Positions 1 to 7,824 of a stretch of 64,000 nt of DNA are shown one piece after another (within the stretch, counting starts at the first letter, position 1; each line of letters opens with the position of its first letter). Location: positions 124,001 through 188,000 of the forward strand of contig JAHCAU010000009.1 in the NCBI GenBank assembly GCA_019634715.1, written 5' to 3'. The position numbers and the translations under genes were made by a program. The DNA is from Lysobacter sp. GTDB lineage: Bacteria > Pseudomonadota > Gammaproteobacteria > Xanthomonadales > Xanthomonadaceae. The notes beneath the pieces were generated by a model that saw only the letters and a list, made by a program, of their open reading frames with translations, did not search any database and was not told the origin of the DNA.

Positions 1-206
1 CTGGCCGCCAATGCCTCGGCGCCTGCATCGGCACGCGTCTGTTCGACGGTCGCCAATCGGCTTTCGAGCCGGGACACATCCCGCTCCAGCGTCTCGATCC
101 GCAACTTCGCGTTGCCGATCTTGACCAGCGCCATCACCAGCAGCAGCGGGACGGCAAGGACCGCAAGCCCCAGCAGGAACAACAAACCGACGATGCCATC
201 GTCCAT
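1..206 (-). CDS. DUF2339-type membrane protein, N-terminal fragment
   Basis: Only the first 68 codons are in the window; the gene runs off the left edge. The start is the ATG at 204-206. The visible part is MDDGIVGLLF followed by a hydrophobic segment (about residues 5-26) and then a coiled-coil-like heptad region (KLRIETLERDVSRLESRL). This layout, one short membrane segment followed by a leucine/arginine coiled coil, is the usual N-terminus of DUF2339 multi-spanning inner-membrane proteins in Xanthomonadaceae. The many membrane segments expected downstream lie outside the window, so the family call rests on the N-terminus alone. Function is unknown. Confidence 0.6.
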   Translation of the reverse strand, partial: MDDGIVGLLFLLGLAVLAVPLLLVMALVKIGNAKLRIETLERDVSRLESRLATVEQTRADAGAEALAA

Positions 207-375
207 ATCGAGCCGTCCTCGTACGGCGTTTCCCCGGCCGCGCATGGCGGACATGAACGGAGCGTCGGCGATGCCCCCCGCTTTTGCAACCCGCAGGGGA
301 CCGGTTCAGCACCCCTGCCCCGGGGGTAGCGGGATCCGATACCCCCTCTCGTTTGTGTCGCTATTCGTACAGATA

Positions 376-521
376 AACCCATCCCCACCCAAACCCGCCC
401 GGCCCTCGCGCCTTGCGCTCGGGCGCTCAGAGGCGCGCTTGTGAGAAGGCACGGCCTCGCGCGCCGATCAGCGCCGGAGCGCAGGGCGCGAGGGCCGGGC
501 GGGCCGGGGTGGGGATGGGTT
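376..521. repeat. 145-bp giant inverted repeat (hairpin element)
   Basis: Positions 376-420 and 477-521 are reverse complements over 45 bp with four mismatches (AACCCATCCCCACCC at the outer end, GCCCGGCCCTCGCGCC inside). The 56-bp centre is itself partly self-complementary (GGCGCT...GCGCGC against GCGCGC...AGCGCC), so nearly the whole element can fold into one hairpin. It lies downstream of the effector gene that ends at 567 and upstream of the DUF2339 gene. It encodes nothing. It could be a non-autonomous repeat or a strong terminator. Confidence 0.75.
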
Positions 522-566
522 GATGGTGTTCAAAACATTCCACAAACGGAACCAGCCCCCGTTTCG

Positions 567-1865
567 TCAGAGCACCCGCGTCGGCGCCTCGCGCGCGGCC
601 ATGGCCACTGCCGGCTCCTGCGTCCGCGCCAGTTCCGCCTGCCGGGCCTGCTGCTGTTCGACGACCTGCGCCTGCTGCAGCGATTGCTCGACCGGACGCC
701 CGACGGCGTCGGCCGTGCCCATGTGCGCCAGGCGATTGGCCGGATCGGAGGGATCCTGCCCCTGCACCAGGATCACGCGCGAACCCGCCGCGTGTTCGGT
801 GCCCTGCCGGTTCAGCATGAGGTGGTCCACCGACGACAGGCCGCGCTCGGTCGCCAGCGCGTACAGGCTCATCGTCATCCGCGCATTGGTCTCGGCCGGC
901 ACGCCGCCGGCCTGCGCGCTCAGGCGTTCCACGCCCTGCTCGATCTGGTTGTACATCGCGTGACGCGAGTGCCCCGGCATGCGCGGGTCCGACGGCGCGG
1001 GTTCGTTCTCGGCCAGCGTCCACGGGCTGCGCAAGATCGCGCGGTTGCGGTTCGGGTCGTCCGGATGGAAGTCGTCGCGCATCTGCAGCCGTTCGGTCCG
1101 CACCGCGCGCGCATCGTTCAATTCGGCGATGCGCGCCGGGTCGGTGACTTCGCGGATGTGCGGCATGCCCATGCCGCCGCCGGACACCGTGGCCCAGCTG
1201 CCGTCGCGCGGGCTGTACATGTGATAGAAGTTCGTCGCACCGATCACGTTGGGATCGGTGTTCGCGCGCGACACGGACGCTTCCGCGCGCGCCTGGGTGA
1301 CATCCGCCAGATACGACGTCGCATTGAACTGCGCATCGTTGTAGCGATGCGCGGCATCGCCCAGGGTGCCGATGCCGCGACCGATGCCGAGGTAACGGTT
1401 GTCCATCATGCCGGTCCAGACGCGCTCGGCCTCGGCCTCGCCGCCATGGCGACGCGAAGCATCCAGCAGCAGGCGCGGCGTCCATGCATCCGGGCTGATG
1501 CCGTGCGCGCGGAAGGTGTCGTCGTGCGCACGCTGCACATCGCGCACCGGCAGGTTCAGGGCGAGGTCCGGGCGATTCGCGTCCATCTGGCGCTCGCGCG
1601 CGGCCAGGTCGGCACGCACCAGATCCACGCCGAACTGCTGCCACTGGCGTTCGCTCATGTTCACGCCATCTTCGCGCGCCCGGTTCTGCGCATAGATGTT
1701 CGCGACCTGGCCGGGCACGTTGTCGTTGCGCACCACGCCCAGCGCGAGCAGGCCGTAACCATCGTTGCCGCGCTGCTGCGCGAGGTAGTTCCAGTACAGC
1801 TCGCGATTGCCCTGCTCGGCATAGTGACCGAGGATCTCGAGGTCCTGGCGATTCAATCCACTCAT
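567..1865 (-). CDS. X-T4SS effector (X-Tfe) with C-terminal XVIPCD
   Basis: A 432-residue protein starting MSGLNRQDLEILGHYAEQ. Residues about 292-410 match the XVIPCD secretion domain used by Xanthomonadales X-type T4SS effectors: a DPRMPGHSRHAMYNQ opening, the GLSSVDHLML segment, VILVQGQDPSDPANR, and PVEQSLQQ followed by a glutamine-rich tail. VirD4 binds this domain for export into neighbouring bacteria. The N-terminal ~290 residues (GNRELYWNYLAQQ, LALGVVRNDN, DAWTPRLLLDASRR) look like the conserved front half of several X-Tfes, but I see no known catalytic motif, so the toxic activity is unknown. The start was set at the ATG at 1863-1865 because upstream codons read as low-complexity shadow; the Shine-Dalgarno is weak. 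The lipoprotein gene 61 bp upstream is the likely immunity partner. No T4SS machinery genes are in the window. Confidence 0.8.
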   Translation of the reverse strand: MSGLNRQDLEILGHYAEQGNRELYWNYLAQQRGNDGYGLLALGVVRNDNVPGQVANIYAQNRAREDGVNMSERQWQQFGVDLVRADLAARERQMDANRPDLALNLPVRDVQRAHDDTFRAHGISPDAWTPRLLLDASRRHGGEAEAERVWTGMMDNRYLGIGRGIGTLGDAAHRYNDAQFNATSYLADVTQARAEASVSRANTDPNVIGATNFYHMYSPRDGSWATVSGGGMGMPHIREVTDPARIAELNDARAVRTERLQMRDDFHPDDPNRNRAILRSPWTLAENEPAPSDPRMPGHSRHAMYNQIEQGVERLSAQAGGVPAETNARMTMSLYALATERGLSSVDHLMLNRQGTEHAAGSRVILVQGQDPSDPANRLAHMGTADAVGRPVEQSLQQAQVVEQQQARQAELARTQEPAVAMAAREAPTRVL

Positions 1866-1926
1866 GTCGATGCGCTCATGTGTCGTGTTGCGTTGGCGGT
1901 GGGGGAAATGGGGTGCGGCATGCGCA

Positions 1927-2673
1927 TCAGCGGCGTGCGTCCGCCATCGCCTCGCGCAGGCGCGCGGCGATGCGGGATTCGATGCCGCGCCACTGCGGCA
2001 GGTGCACGCGCGCATAGCGCAGGTGCACCGCGAGGTCGTCTTCGAGCAGGAAAGCATGGTCGCAGGTCGCGATCATGCCGCCCTCGCCCTGCTTCACCGC
2101 GCGTCCGTCGACCAGCGCCACGCCATCGGGCTGCGCGCGCGGCGTGCATTCGATGAAACTCGGCAAGGGCTGCTGCGTCTCGGGGCCGAGAAAACGATCA
2201 CGCGCATCGCCGCGGGTCGGTGCGCCATCCGCAATGAAATAGGGGCGGAGCCCGTGCAAGGACTCGCCCGCCACGCGCTTCACATCGCCGCCCAGCGGGT
2301 CCGGCGACGCATCCGGCGGTGTCTCGCGCAGCCAGAACGACAGCAGGTGCGACACCGGCACGCCATCGATGCGCACCACCTCCACCGACAGCAGCATCGC
2401 CTGCTCCACGCTGCCCGGCCCCGGCTCCACCACCAGCGGTGACTGCTCCGGCAGGCGCAACATCATCTCGAAGCGACGCTCGCCCTGCGGCGCGATGCCG
2501 TAGCGGAACAGCTCCACCGGCATGCGGAAGCGGTGCGGCCCGAGGCGGGCGTCGACCATGTCGGCCTGCCGTGCGGCCTGCGTCGCTTCGGCCGGCTGGG
2601 ACGAGGCGCAGGCCGTGGTGGCCATCGCAAGCGCAAGGCACCACGCCAGGAAACACCGCTTCGGATCGATCAT
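1927..2673 (-). CDS. Putative X-T4SS immunity lipoprotein (X-Tfi)
   Basis: A 248-residue protein with an N-terminal signal (MIDPKRCFLAWCLALAMATTACAS) ending in a cysteine after small residues, consistent with a lipoprotein signal peptide, though the lipobox (TTAC) is not ideal. The rest is soluble, with two late cysteines (FIECTP, IATCDH). X-T4SS effectors are typically paired with periplasmic lipoprotein inhibitors encoded next door, and this gene is directly upstream of an XVIPCD effector in the same orientation, 61 bp apart. That context is the main evidence for the immunity role. I do not recognise the fold. Confidence 0.6.
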   Translation of the reverse strand: MIDPKRCFLAWCLALAMATTACASSQPAEATQAARQADMVDARLGPHRFRMPVELFRYGIAPQGERRFEMMLRLPEQSPLVVEPGPGSVEQAMLLSVEVVRIDGVPVSHLLSFWLRETPPDASPDPLGGDVKRVAGESLHGLRPYFIADGAPTRGDARDRFLGPETQQPLPSFIECTPRAQPDGVALVDGRAVKQGEGGMIATCDHAFLLEDDLAVHLRYARVHLPQWRGIESRIAARLREAMADARR

Positions 2674-2888
2674 CGCCTTCCTCGTTGGCCGGACGGGGGA
2701 TTCCGGAACGGGGCATGATGCGGAAGATGGCGAGCGGGGACAAGCTTGCGCATGGGCGATGCCTGCGGCACAGGGCGTGTCAGCTCGACTTGCCGAAGCC
2801 CCGACGAAGCTCGTTCCTGCGACCGAATGCGACTAACCCGACCCCGAACATCACATGACGAATACTCTTAAAGCCTTGTGCTGTTTGC

Positions 2889-3209
2889 TCATCGCCCCGT
2901 TGCCAGCAGGATCACCACGGCCACCAATACAGCAGCAATCCCGAAAATGAGCAGCACCGGAGACACGCGTTTCAGCGGCTCGGGCCGAGGCTCCGGCACC
3001 AGCAATCCCTCCGCCGCCATCACCGACCGGGCCTTGGGCAAGTCGTCTGCCCGCATCAGCCAGACACCGATCGCCGCAGGCGTGCGATGGATGCCGGGCG
3101 TGCCGGCCACGTGTTCGCCTGACACGTGCGACTCGACGCCTGCTTGCGACAGCGCTGCGGCCAGTCGCCGTGCGACCTGCGCGTCGGATGTCGAATAGAT
3201 GCATTGCAT
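2889..3209 (-). CDS. DUF2007 protein with C-terminal membrane anchor
   Basis: About 106 residues starting MQCIYSTSDAQVARRLAAAL. The first ~70 residues follow the DUF2007 pattern of a small alpha/beta domain (QAGVESHVSGEHVAGTPG, AIGVWLMRADDLPKARSVM). A single hydrophobic helix (VLLIFGIAAVLVAVVILLAT) sits at the extreme C-terminus. An ATG 14 codons upstream (3251) is possible but adds charged residues not typical of the family. DUF2007 proteins are annotated as putative signal-transducing proteins without proven function. It separates the two effector/immunity pairs and has no evident link to them. Confidence 0.7.
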   Translation of the reverse strand: MQCIYSTSDAQVARRLAAALSQAGVESHVSGEHVAGTPGIHRTPAAIGVWLMRADDLPKARSVMAAEGLLVPEPRPEPLKRVSPVLLIFGIAAVLVAVVILLATGR

Positions 3210-3299
3210 GGCGCCGGCTCTTCGATCAACACATGACTGGGTTCGCTTCACTTCGCAGTGAAGTGAACCCGGCCTCGTTCGCGACAGCGATGGGTCGCC

Positions 3300-4601
3300 T
3301 CAACGTCCGTGCGCCGCCACCTGCGGCGCGTCCTGCGCGACCTGGCGCTGCTGCTCGCGCGTATGTTCCTGGCCCTGCTGCACAACGCCCAGGTCTTTCG
3401 CGACCTGTTCCATGGGCTGCGCATGCGCGGGGTCGACGCCGACCCGGAAGCCCGGCGTATTGCCGCTGATCCATATCCTGCCGCCGACCAGGCCGACTTC
3501 CGAAGGATTGACCTTCGACGGCTCGTTCATGCCGTCCTGCTTGGCCTGCAGCATCGCATAGGCAACGGCATTGTCCGGCACCGACGAGGGCAGCCTGTCG
3601 CGCAGCAGCTGGAAATACGCATGGTCCGGATGGCCGGGCGTGCGCGGATCGATGGCGCCCGGCGCGGCCTCGATCCGCGGGGCCGGAGGATCGCCGACGG
3701 ACGGCGTGGACGGCGCCAGGCGTGGACTGGTATCCGTGATGCCGCCGGGCACAGGGGCGGTTTCGGCGCCGACTTCCTTCAGGTTGACGCGGATCTCCGG
3801 TGCGGCACGGGTGGGATCGGCGATGCGCGCCGTGCGCAGGGCCTCCTGTTCGACGCTGGCGATGAAGCCCAAGGCCTGGCCGACCTTGCGTTCCGGATAG
3901 CCGGTGGCCTCGTAGAAGTACTTGCCCATGCCGGCGATGTTCTCCGGCGTGGATGCCATGCTCAGGTCGGCGCCCAGGGTCAGGCCGGGCTTGGGCGTAT
4001 AGGTCGCGGGGGTCTTGCTCAGGTCGACGTTGACGTACATCTGCATGTCGTTCGGCGACGCGTCGTACATGTCCTTCAAGGTCGCGGACGGATTCTTGCC
4101 CTTGACGTATCCGGCGAGCGCGTTGAACCCGGCGATCTCCGCGCCCACTTCGCGCGAACGCACGCTTTCGTTGTAGGCCTTGAGCGTATCGGTGTAGTCA
4201 TGAGGGGACGGCCCGGCCGCGATCCGCCTGACGCTGGCTTCGAGGGTGCGGTCCTCGGCCAGGCGCGCATCGCGCGTGACCGCGTGATCGATCTCGTGGC
4301 CGAGCGTGAAACGCAGCGAGTTGGCGGTCTGGACGTTGCCGCGAGCGGCATCGTTGAGCTGGTCGACCGATACCGCCATCGCCTTGTCGTAGGCGTTGTA
4401 CGTCCCCAGCGCGCCGGGCGTGGCCAGCGGCACGAATTTCTCGAGACGCCCCTTGTCGATCTGGTCGAGGAAGGTGGCTTTCAGGCCCGGCGTGGTTTCG
4501 ATCAGCTCGCGCAGCTGCTTGCCTGGATCGGTGGTGGCGGTCTTGTGGGTCGCCTGGTACGCATCGAGCATCGCATCCAGCTTTTCCTGAGGCGTCGGCA
4601 T
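3300..4601 (-). CDS. X-T4SS effector with HExxH metallopeptidase motif and XVIPCD
   Basis: A 433-residue protein. In the N-terminal half, residues 102-106 read HEIDH in the context FTLGHEIDHAVTRD, a zincin-type HExxH zinc-binding motif; a third zinc ligand cannot be assigned with confidence. Residues about 318-433 form the XVIPCD tail: DPRTPGHPDHAYFQLLRDRL, the NEPSKVNPSEVGLV segment, and a Q-rich end (QEHTREQQRQVAQ). A proline/alanine linker (about 275-315) separates the two parts. I infer a secreted metallopeptidase-type toxin delivered by the X-T4SS. The lipoprotein gene 14 bp upstream is the likely immunity partner. Catalysis and target are not shown by the sequence. Confidence 0.8.
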   Translation of the reverse strand: MPTPQEKLDAMLDAYQATHKTATTDPGKQLRELIETTPGLKATFLDQIDKGRLEKFVPLATPGALGTYNAYDKAMAVSVDQLNDAARGNVQTANSLRFTLGHEIDHAVTRDARLAEDRTLEASVRRIAAGPSPHDYTDTLKAYNESVRSREVGAEIAGFNALAGYVKGKNPSATLKDMYDASPNDMQMYVNVDLSKTPATYTPKPGLTLGADLSMASTPENIAGMGKYFYEATGYPERKVGQALGFIASVEQEALRTARIADPTRAAPEIRVNLKEVGAETAPVPGGITDTSPRLAPSTPSVGDPPAPRIEAAPGAIDPRTPGHPDHAYFQLLRDRLPSSVPDNAVAYAMLQAKQDGMNEPSKVNPSEVGLVGGRIWISGNTPGFRVGVDPAHAQPMEQVAKDLGVVQQGQEHTREQQRQVAQDAPQVAAHGR

Positions 4602-4614
4602 GTCCGTGTCCTCG

Positions 4615-5262
4615 TCAGGCGTAGGCGTTGATGATCAGCATCGACACGCAGGCCTGCGCATCCTTCGGGTTGCTCTTGCCGCGCAGGTAGACGCTCACGC
4701 CGATGTCGCCACGGGAGAAGTCCCAGTAGTCCTCGGTGTTCAGGCGGTTGCGCTGGCGCCTGGCGGTGAAACCGGCAGCGGTCAAGGCCTGGTTGTAGTC
4801 CTCGAACGGCACGCAGACCGGGCTCATGTCGGCGCCCGCATGGGTCTGGTCGTTGAACTGGAACATCAGGCGATTGGGCGCCTTGCCCGGCTCGGCCGAC
4901 ATCGATCGCAGGCCGTAGTACCACTCGTCCGTGAGCTTGCCGGTCACGCCGTAGTCGTTGCTGTCGTCGGGGTTGATGCTGACCTTCAGCCCCGTGTGCC
5001 TCTCGATGGCCTCGGGCGAGAGATCGCCGGCATTGCGGATGCTCTCGATCATCGCAAGCACGCGTTTCGAGAGGTCCTGCGCGCTGGGCGCGGCAGATCC
5101 GGCGACAGCGGGCGTTTCAACGGTCATAGCGGCGTTCTCCTTGGCCGAAGAGGGAGAGGAATGAATCGGGGCACAGGCGGAGGCGGCGAGCGCACCCGCC
5201 ACGAGGATGCAGATCCGGAAAGGCGATCCGAGTGCGGGGCGCAGGGCGAACATCGCTTTCAA
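4615..5262 (-). CDS. Putative immunity lipoprotein for the HExxH effector
   Basis: A 215-residue protein with a lipoprotein signal peptide ending LVAGALAASAC (lipobox ASAC). The mature part begins with a Ser/Ala-rich linker, then a domain with a C-terminal beta-rich segment (DYWDFSRGDIGVSVYLRG) and cysteines at SPVCVPF and DAQACVS. It sits 14 bp upstream of the HExxH effector in the same orientation, so the two are almost certainly co-transcribed. By analogy with known X-Tfe/X-Tfi pairs, an outer-membrane-anchored periplasmic inhibitor that prevents self-killing is the best reading. No direct fold assignment. Confidence 0.65.
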   Translation of the reverse strand: MKAMFALRPALGSPFRICILVAGALAASACAPIHSSPSSAKENAAMTVETPAVAGSAAPSAQDLSKRVLAMIESIRNAGDLSPEAIERHTGLKVSINPDDSNDYGVTGKLTDEWYYGLRSMSAEPGKAPNRLMFQFNDQTHAGADMSPVCVPFEDYNQALTAAGFTARRQRNRLNTEDYWDFSRGDIGVSVYLRGKSNPKDAQACVSMLIINAYA

Positions 5263-5544
5263 GTGGATCCTCCTTGATTGATGCCATCAATCGCCGGCAG
5301 CCTACAACCGACCGTACGCGATGACAACTCCGACCGTGCCAACGCGAAAGCATGCTGTTCAAGGCCATCCCTCTCGCTGATAAAGCCGCTTCCGCATCTG
5401 TACTGGCGGCCGCGCGTGCAAGGCAGGCGCTGATCATCGCCTGCGTCTTGGGCAAGTCCTCCGGCCGACAGTCAGGCTCCAATCGCAACGGGCGCGCGAT
5501 GGCAGTACCCTGCGACCGGCCTCATCATTGAACGCTGATACGAC

Positions 5545-5835
5545 CTACCGGAGCGACGCATCGGATGCAGCGCTGGACCGACGCCGAAGCAGAAAGAGCG
5601 ATCCCACGAGCAATGCCAGCGGAGTGGTGACGAGCAAGGACAGCACGAATGCGATTGGCGCGAAAGGGTCGATGTGGCCGAGCTGCAGTGAGACGAGCCC
5701 CTGAAACACGGCGGCGGCGACAACCGCTGATACCATCGACGCCAGAATGTAGCGACGGATACGCCAATGCATCAGCACGGCGCTGACAGCACTCACGCCT
5801 GCCAAGATGATCAGATCAGCACTTGATTCGGACAT
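5545..5835 (-). CDS. Small multi-spanning membrane protein, unknown
   Basis: 96 residues starting MSESSADLIILAGVSAVSAV, with three hydrophobic segments (about 6-22, 28-47 and 55-80) and an Arg-rich C-terminal tail (LLRRRSSAASD). No family recognised. An ATG 14 codons upstream exists, but MSESS gives a cleaner protein. It is followed by 282 bp without an obvious gene before the immunity lipoprotein gene. Assigned as real because of its ordered membrane topology; otherwise weak. Confidence 0.45.
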   Translation of the reverse strand: MSESSADLIILAGVSAVSAVLMHWRIRRYILASMVSAVVAAAVFQGLVSLQLGHIDPFAPIAFVLSLLVTTPLALLVGSLFLLRRRSSAASDASLR

Positions 5836-5895
5836 GCGTATCGACTCCTGCGTTAGGGCGCGAAGTGCGATTGGCATGCAGGCTTGCGCGAATCA

Positions 5896-6390
5896 CTAGC
5901 GCGCACCGTCTGCAGCCCGATGGCCGTAGCTGAGCACCCGGGTCAGCTGCCAGACCCCGTCCCTGTGCCGCCAGATCATCGTGAAGTCCGCCACGCCCTC
6001 GCACTTCCCGCTCGCGAACTGGCAGAAGCGGTGCGAGCCCTGCGCGATGGCACCGAAGTCCTTGATGGGGTGCACCTGCAGCGTGCCGGGCACCAGTTCG
6101 CGGCTGAAGTTTCCGCAGACATGTTTCCGGGTGTTCTCCAGCATCTGGTCGCGCGTCCAGGTGACGCCACCAGTGTCGTGATAGGACTCGACGTCTTCGG
6201 CGAAGTAGCCCGCGTGCCTGTCCAGCTGCGCCGGGTCGCTGCAGCGGTTGAATGCATCGAACACCGCCGAGCCCAGCGCTGCGACCGTTGCGTGAAGTGA
6301 TTCACCGGGTGAAGGAACCGGAGCATCGGCGCCGGACGCCGCAGCGGGCAACAGGACCATGGCGACGAGGTGGAGCGGAAGCGTTTTCAA
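5896..6390 (-). CDS. Exported SnoaL/NTF2-like protein
   Basis: 164 residues with a Sec signal peptide (MKTLPLHLVAMVLLPAAASGADA) followed by an NTF2-like fold pattern: helix DAFNRCSDPAQLDRHAGYFAEDVESYHD, then beta strands ending IWRHRDGVWQLTRVLSYGH. This resembles DUF4440/SnoaL-like periplasmic proteins. Catalytic function is not evident. The last strands WRHRDGVWQLTRV are typical of the fold. It stands alone between two small membrane protein genes. Confidence 0.7.
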   Translation of the reverse strand: MKTLPLHLVAMVLLPAAASGADAPVPSPGESLHATVAALGSAVFDAFNRCSDPAQLDRHAGYFAEDVESYHDTGGVTWTRDQMLENTRKHVCGNFSRELVPGTLQVHPIKDFGAIAQGSHRFCQFASGKCEGVADFTMIWRHRDGVWQLTRVLSYGHRAADGAR

Positions 6391-6479
6391 TCAAGTCTCC
6401 GACATCGGTAGTGCAAGCCAGGCAGACGACGAACCGAGCGAGCCGAGGGCACCCGGAATCGAATCGTCGTGGGACGACG

Positions 6480-6770
6480 TCAGTAGAAAATCCACGGCTT
6501 TGGGTGGAGAGATGGCTGAGCGATCATGGCTGCGGTTAGGAACAAGGACGCGGCGAGTGCGAGTTTGGCCGTCTCGCTGCGATACGAATTGGTGGCTGCC
6601 AGCAGCAGGAATGGAATCGGCGCCAGGACATCCATGGTGGTCTGGATCGGATGTCGAACATCAAGGGAAATGGCCATGTAGATGGTGAGCACCGCAATAC
6701 CCAGAAATGCGACTCTCCAGGCCGGAGAGATGCGTGCAGAGGATGGGCATTGTTGTGACATGTCCGACAC
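6480..6770 (-). CDS. Small membrane protein, unknown
   Basis: 96 residues with three hydrophobic segments (WRVAFLGIAVLTIYMAI, MDVLAPIPFLLLAATN, LALAASLFLTAAMIAQ). No family recognised. The codon content is less GC-biased than neighbouring core genes, which fits an accessory origin. It lies just left of the repeat bounding cassette array 1. Confidence 0.45.
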   Translation of the reverse strand: MSDMSQQCPSSARISPAWRVAFLGIAVLTIYMAISLDVRHPIQTTMDVLAPIPFLLLAATNSYRSETAKLALAASLFLTAAMIAQPSLHPKPWIFY

Positions 6771-6871
6771 CTGAAGTTGGGCCGCGCCGCGAAGCTGGAT
6801 AGATCATGATGTTGAAATGAACTCCAAGCCACTGGAGCCTGCCGCTACGGATGCTACTCCCGTGACGATCC

Positions 6872-7140
6872 GTTGGCGAATTGAACCCGCATCGCGAGCA
6901 GGCGCGTCAAGGTTTGCGCAGCAATTCACCTCGACCTTGACGCGCCGAGCACGGTGCGAGGATGGGACGACAACGGGGAACACCTCTCACCACCTATCCG
7001 CGCAGGCTTTGCCTTGTAGAGCGCATAAGCCGCAGGCGTCATGCGCCGCGATGACTTGCCGATACTCGGCGTCTCAAAGAAGGCGCATGACGCTTCGCTT
7101 ATGCGCCCTACAACAGCGCATACGCCTTACGGCCTTAACG
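6872..7140. repeat. Array-end repeat, copy 1: 13-bp stem-loop plus REPIN
   Basis: This stretch matches 17501-17757. The first part holds a perfect 13-bp inverted repeat, GGCGCGTCAAGGT at 6901-6913 and its complement at 6934-6946, with a 20-nt loop that is nearly identical in both copies. The second part (7016-7113) is an inverted pair of REP units: GTAG followed by an imperfect hairpin reading GCGCATAAGC...GTCATGCGCC on the plus strand, and the mirror-image unit ending ATGCGCCCTAC. A 25-bp extension (AGCGCATACGCCTTACGGCC) is shared with the copy at 15525-15645. It closes cassette array 1. Confidence 0.8.
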
Positions 7141-7202
7141 TTTGACCTGAGAGGCATGACCCGGCTTGCCGAGGCATGTCCTCTCGATGGAAGGGTTAGG
7201 CT
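7132..7202 (-). other. attC-like integron recombination site (array 1)
   Basis: Read on the minus strand, the site starts with GCCTAAC (consensus R'' RYYYAAC) and ends with GTTAAGGC (R' GTTRRRY-like), 71 bp apart, which is inside the normal attC size range. The interior folds as GAGAGG...CCTCTC with CATG/CATG and CCGG pairs, with an unpaired base of the kind typical of attC. It follows the stop codon of the DUF6714 gene by five bases. Family knowledge: attC sites are the 3' ends of integron gene cassettes. Confidence 0.65.
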
Positions 7203-7207
7203 GCGAG

Positions 7208-7759
7208 CTACTCAGCCCAGTAGTTTTCCAGCGCTCTGCGAATGTGATCGTGATCGCGCTCAAACTCCTCCTCTTTCGCTGCGAACTCCAAGTACCTACG
7301 AACGACCGCTCTCTGCTTCTTCGTGAGAAGGGCGCACTGACCTTCTATCAGTGTTGACTGGACCAGGTTGTATATGAGATCGAAGCCATAGAGGCCTTGC
7401 ATATCGGCAACCAGGAACGCTGGCAGGTGAAACCGCATTCCTTCTGCATCGAAGAAGGAAAGGCTACTGCTGTATCTGTTCAGCCTTTCGAGTGGAATGG
7501 ACCGCCAATCCAACTTTTCGTCGTTTGCCCTGTACTCGGCAAGCTTCTGCTCATTTGCGTAGTCATCCAGCCCGTTTGCTTCCAAGAGGCCAATGCCGGA
7601 GCCAAGTGTTACTCCTGCGAAGGCTTCATGTGCTTCAGCCATGAGGCCTTCAAGAGCTTCACCGCGCTTCGCGAGTTCAAGCTGCTCGGCTAGAACCGAA
7701 GGGTCAAACCCACGAGCCTGCATCTCGTTGACGTCGTTGATGGTCGGGTACTTTTTCAA
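7208..7759 (-). CDS. DUF6714-like cassette protein
   Basis: 183 residues if started at the TTG at 7757-7759, which has AGAAGG four bases upstream; this gives LKKYPTINDVNEMQARGF as the N-terminus. An internal ATG at 7723 is the alternative. The C-terminal two thirds carry the DUF6714 pattern: VTLGSGIGLLEANGLDDY, LDWRSIPLERLNRYSSS, LSFFDAEGMRFHLPAFLV. No biochemical role is known to me. Base composition is lower in GC than the core genes. It is followed at once by an attC-like site, so it has the form of an integron cassette. The stretch just upstream (7765-7805) retains a GCCGCTTCGCGGC hairpin flanked by TTCAAGC/GCTTGAA, which looks like a decayed attC of the preceding cassette. Confidence 0.65.
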   Translation of the reverse strand: MKKYPTINDVNEMQARGFDPSVLAEQLELAKRGEALEGLMAEAHEAFAGVTLGSGIGLLEANGLDDYANEQKLAEYRANDEKLDWRSIPLERLNRYSSSLSFFDAEGMRFHLPAFLVADMQGLYGFDLIYNLVQSTLIEGQCALLTKKQRAVVRRYLEFAAKEEEFERDHDHIRRALENYWAE

Positions 7760-7824
7760 GCGCCTTCTCGCAGCGCGCCGCGAAGCGGCGTCAGCTTGAA
7801 TGATATTTTGGCGTGACACATGCC

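Noticed and set aside
441..2156. Long plus-strand open frame (571 codons)
   Set aside because: It is antisense to the XVIPCD effector and lipoprotein genes, is Arg/Ala/His-rich and has no domain; it arises from the high GC third positions of the real genes.
5117..5488. Minus-strand frame of 123 codons upstream of the immunity lipoprotein
   Set aside because: It overlaps the lipoprotein signal peptide in another frame and has no plausible ribosome binding site or protein features.
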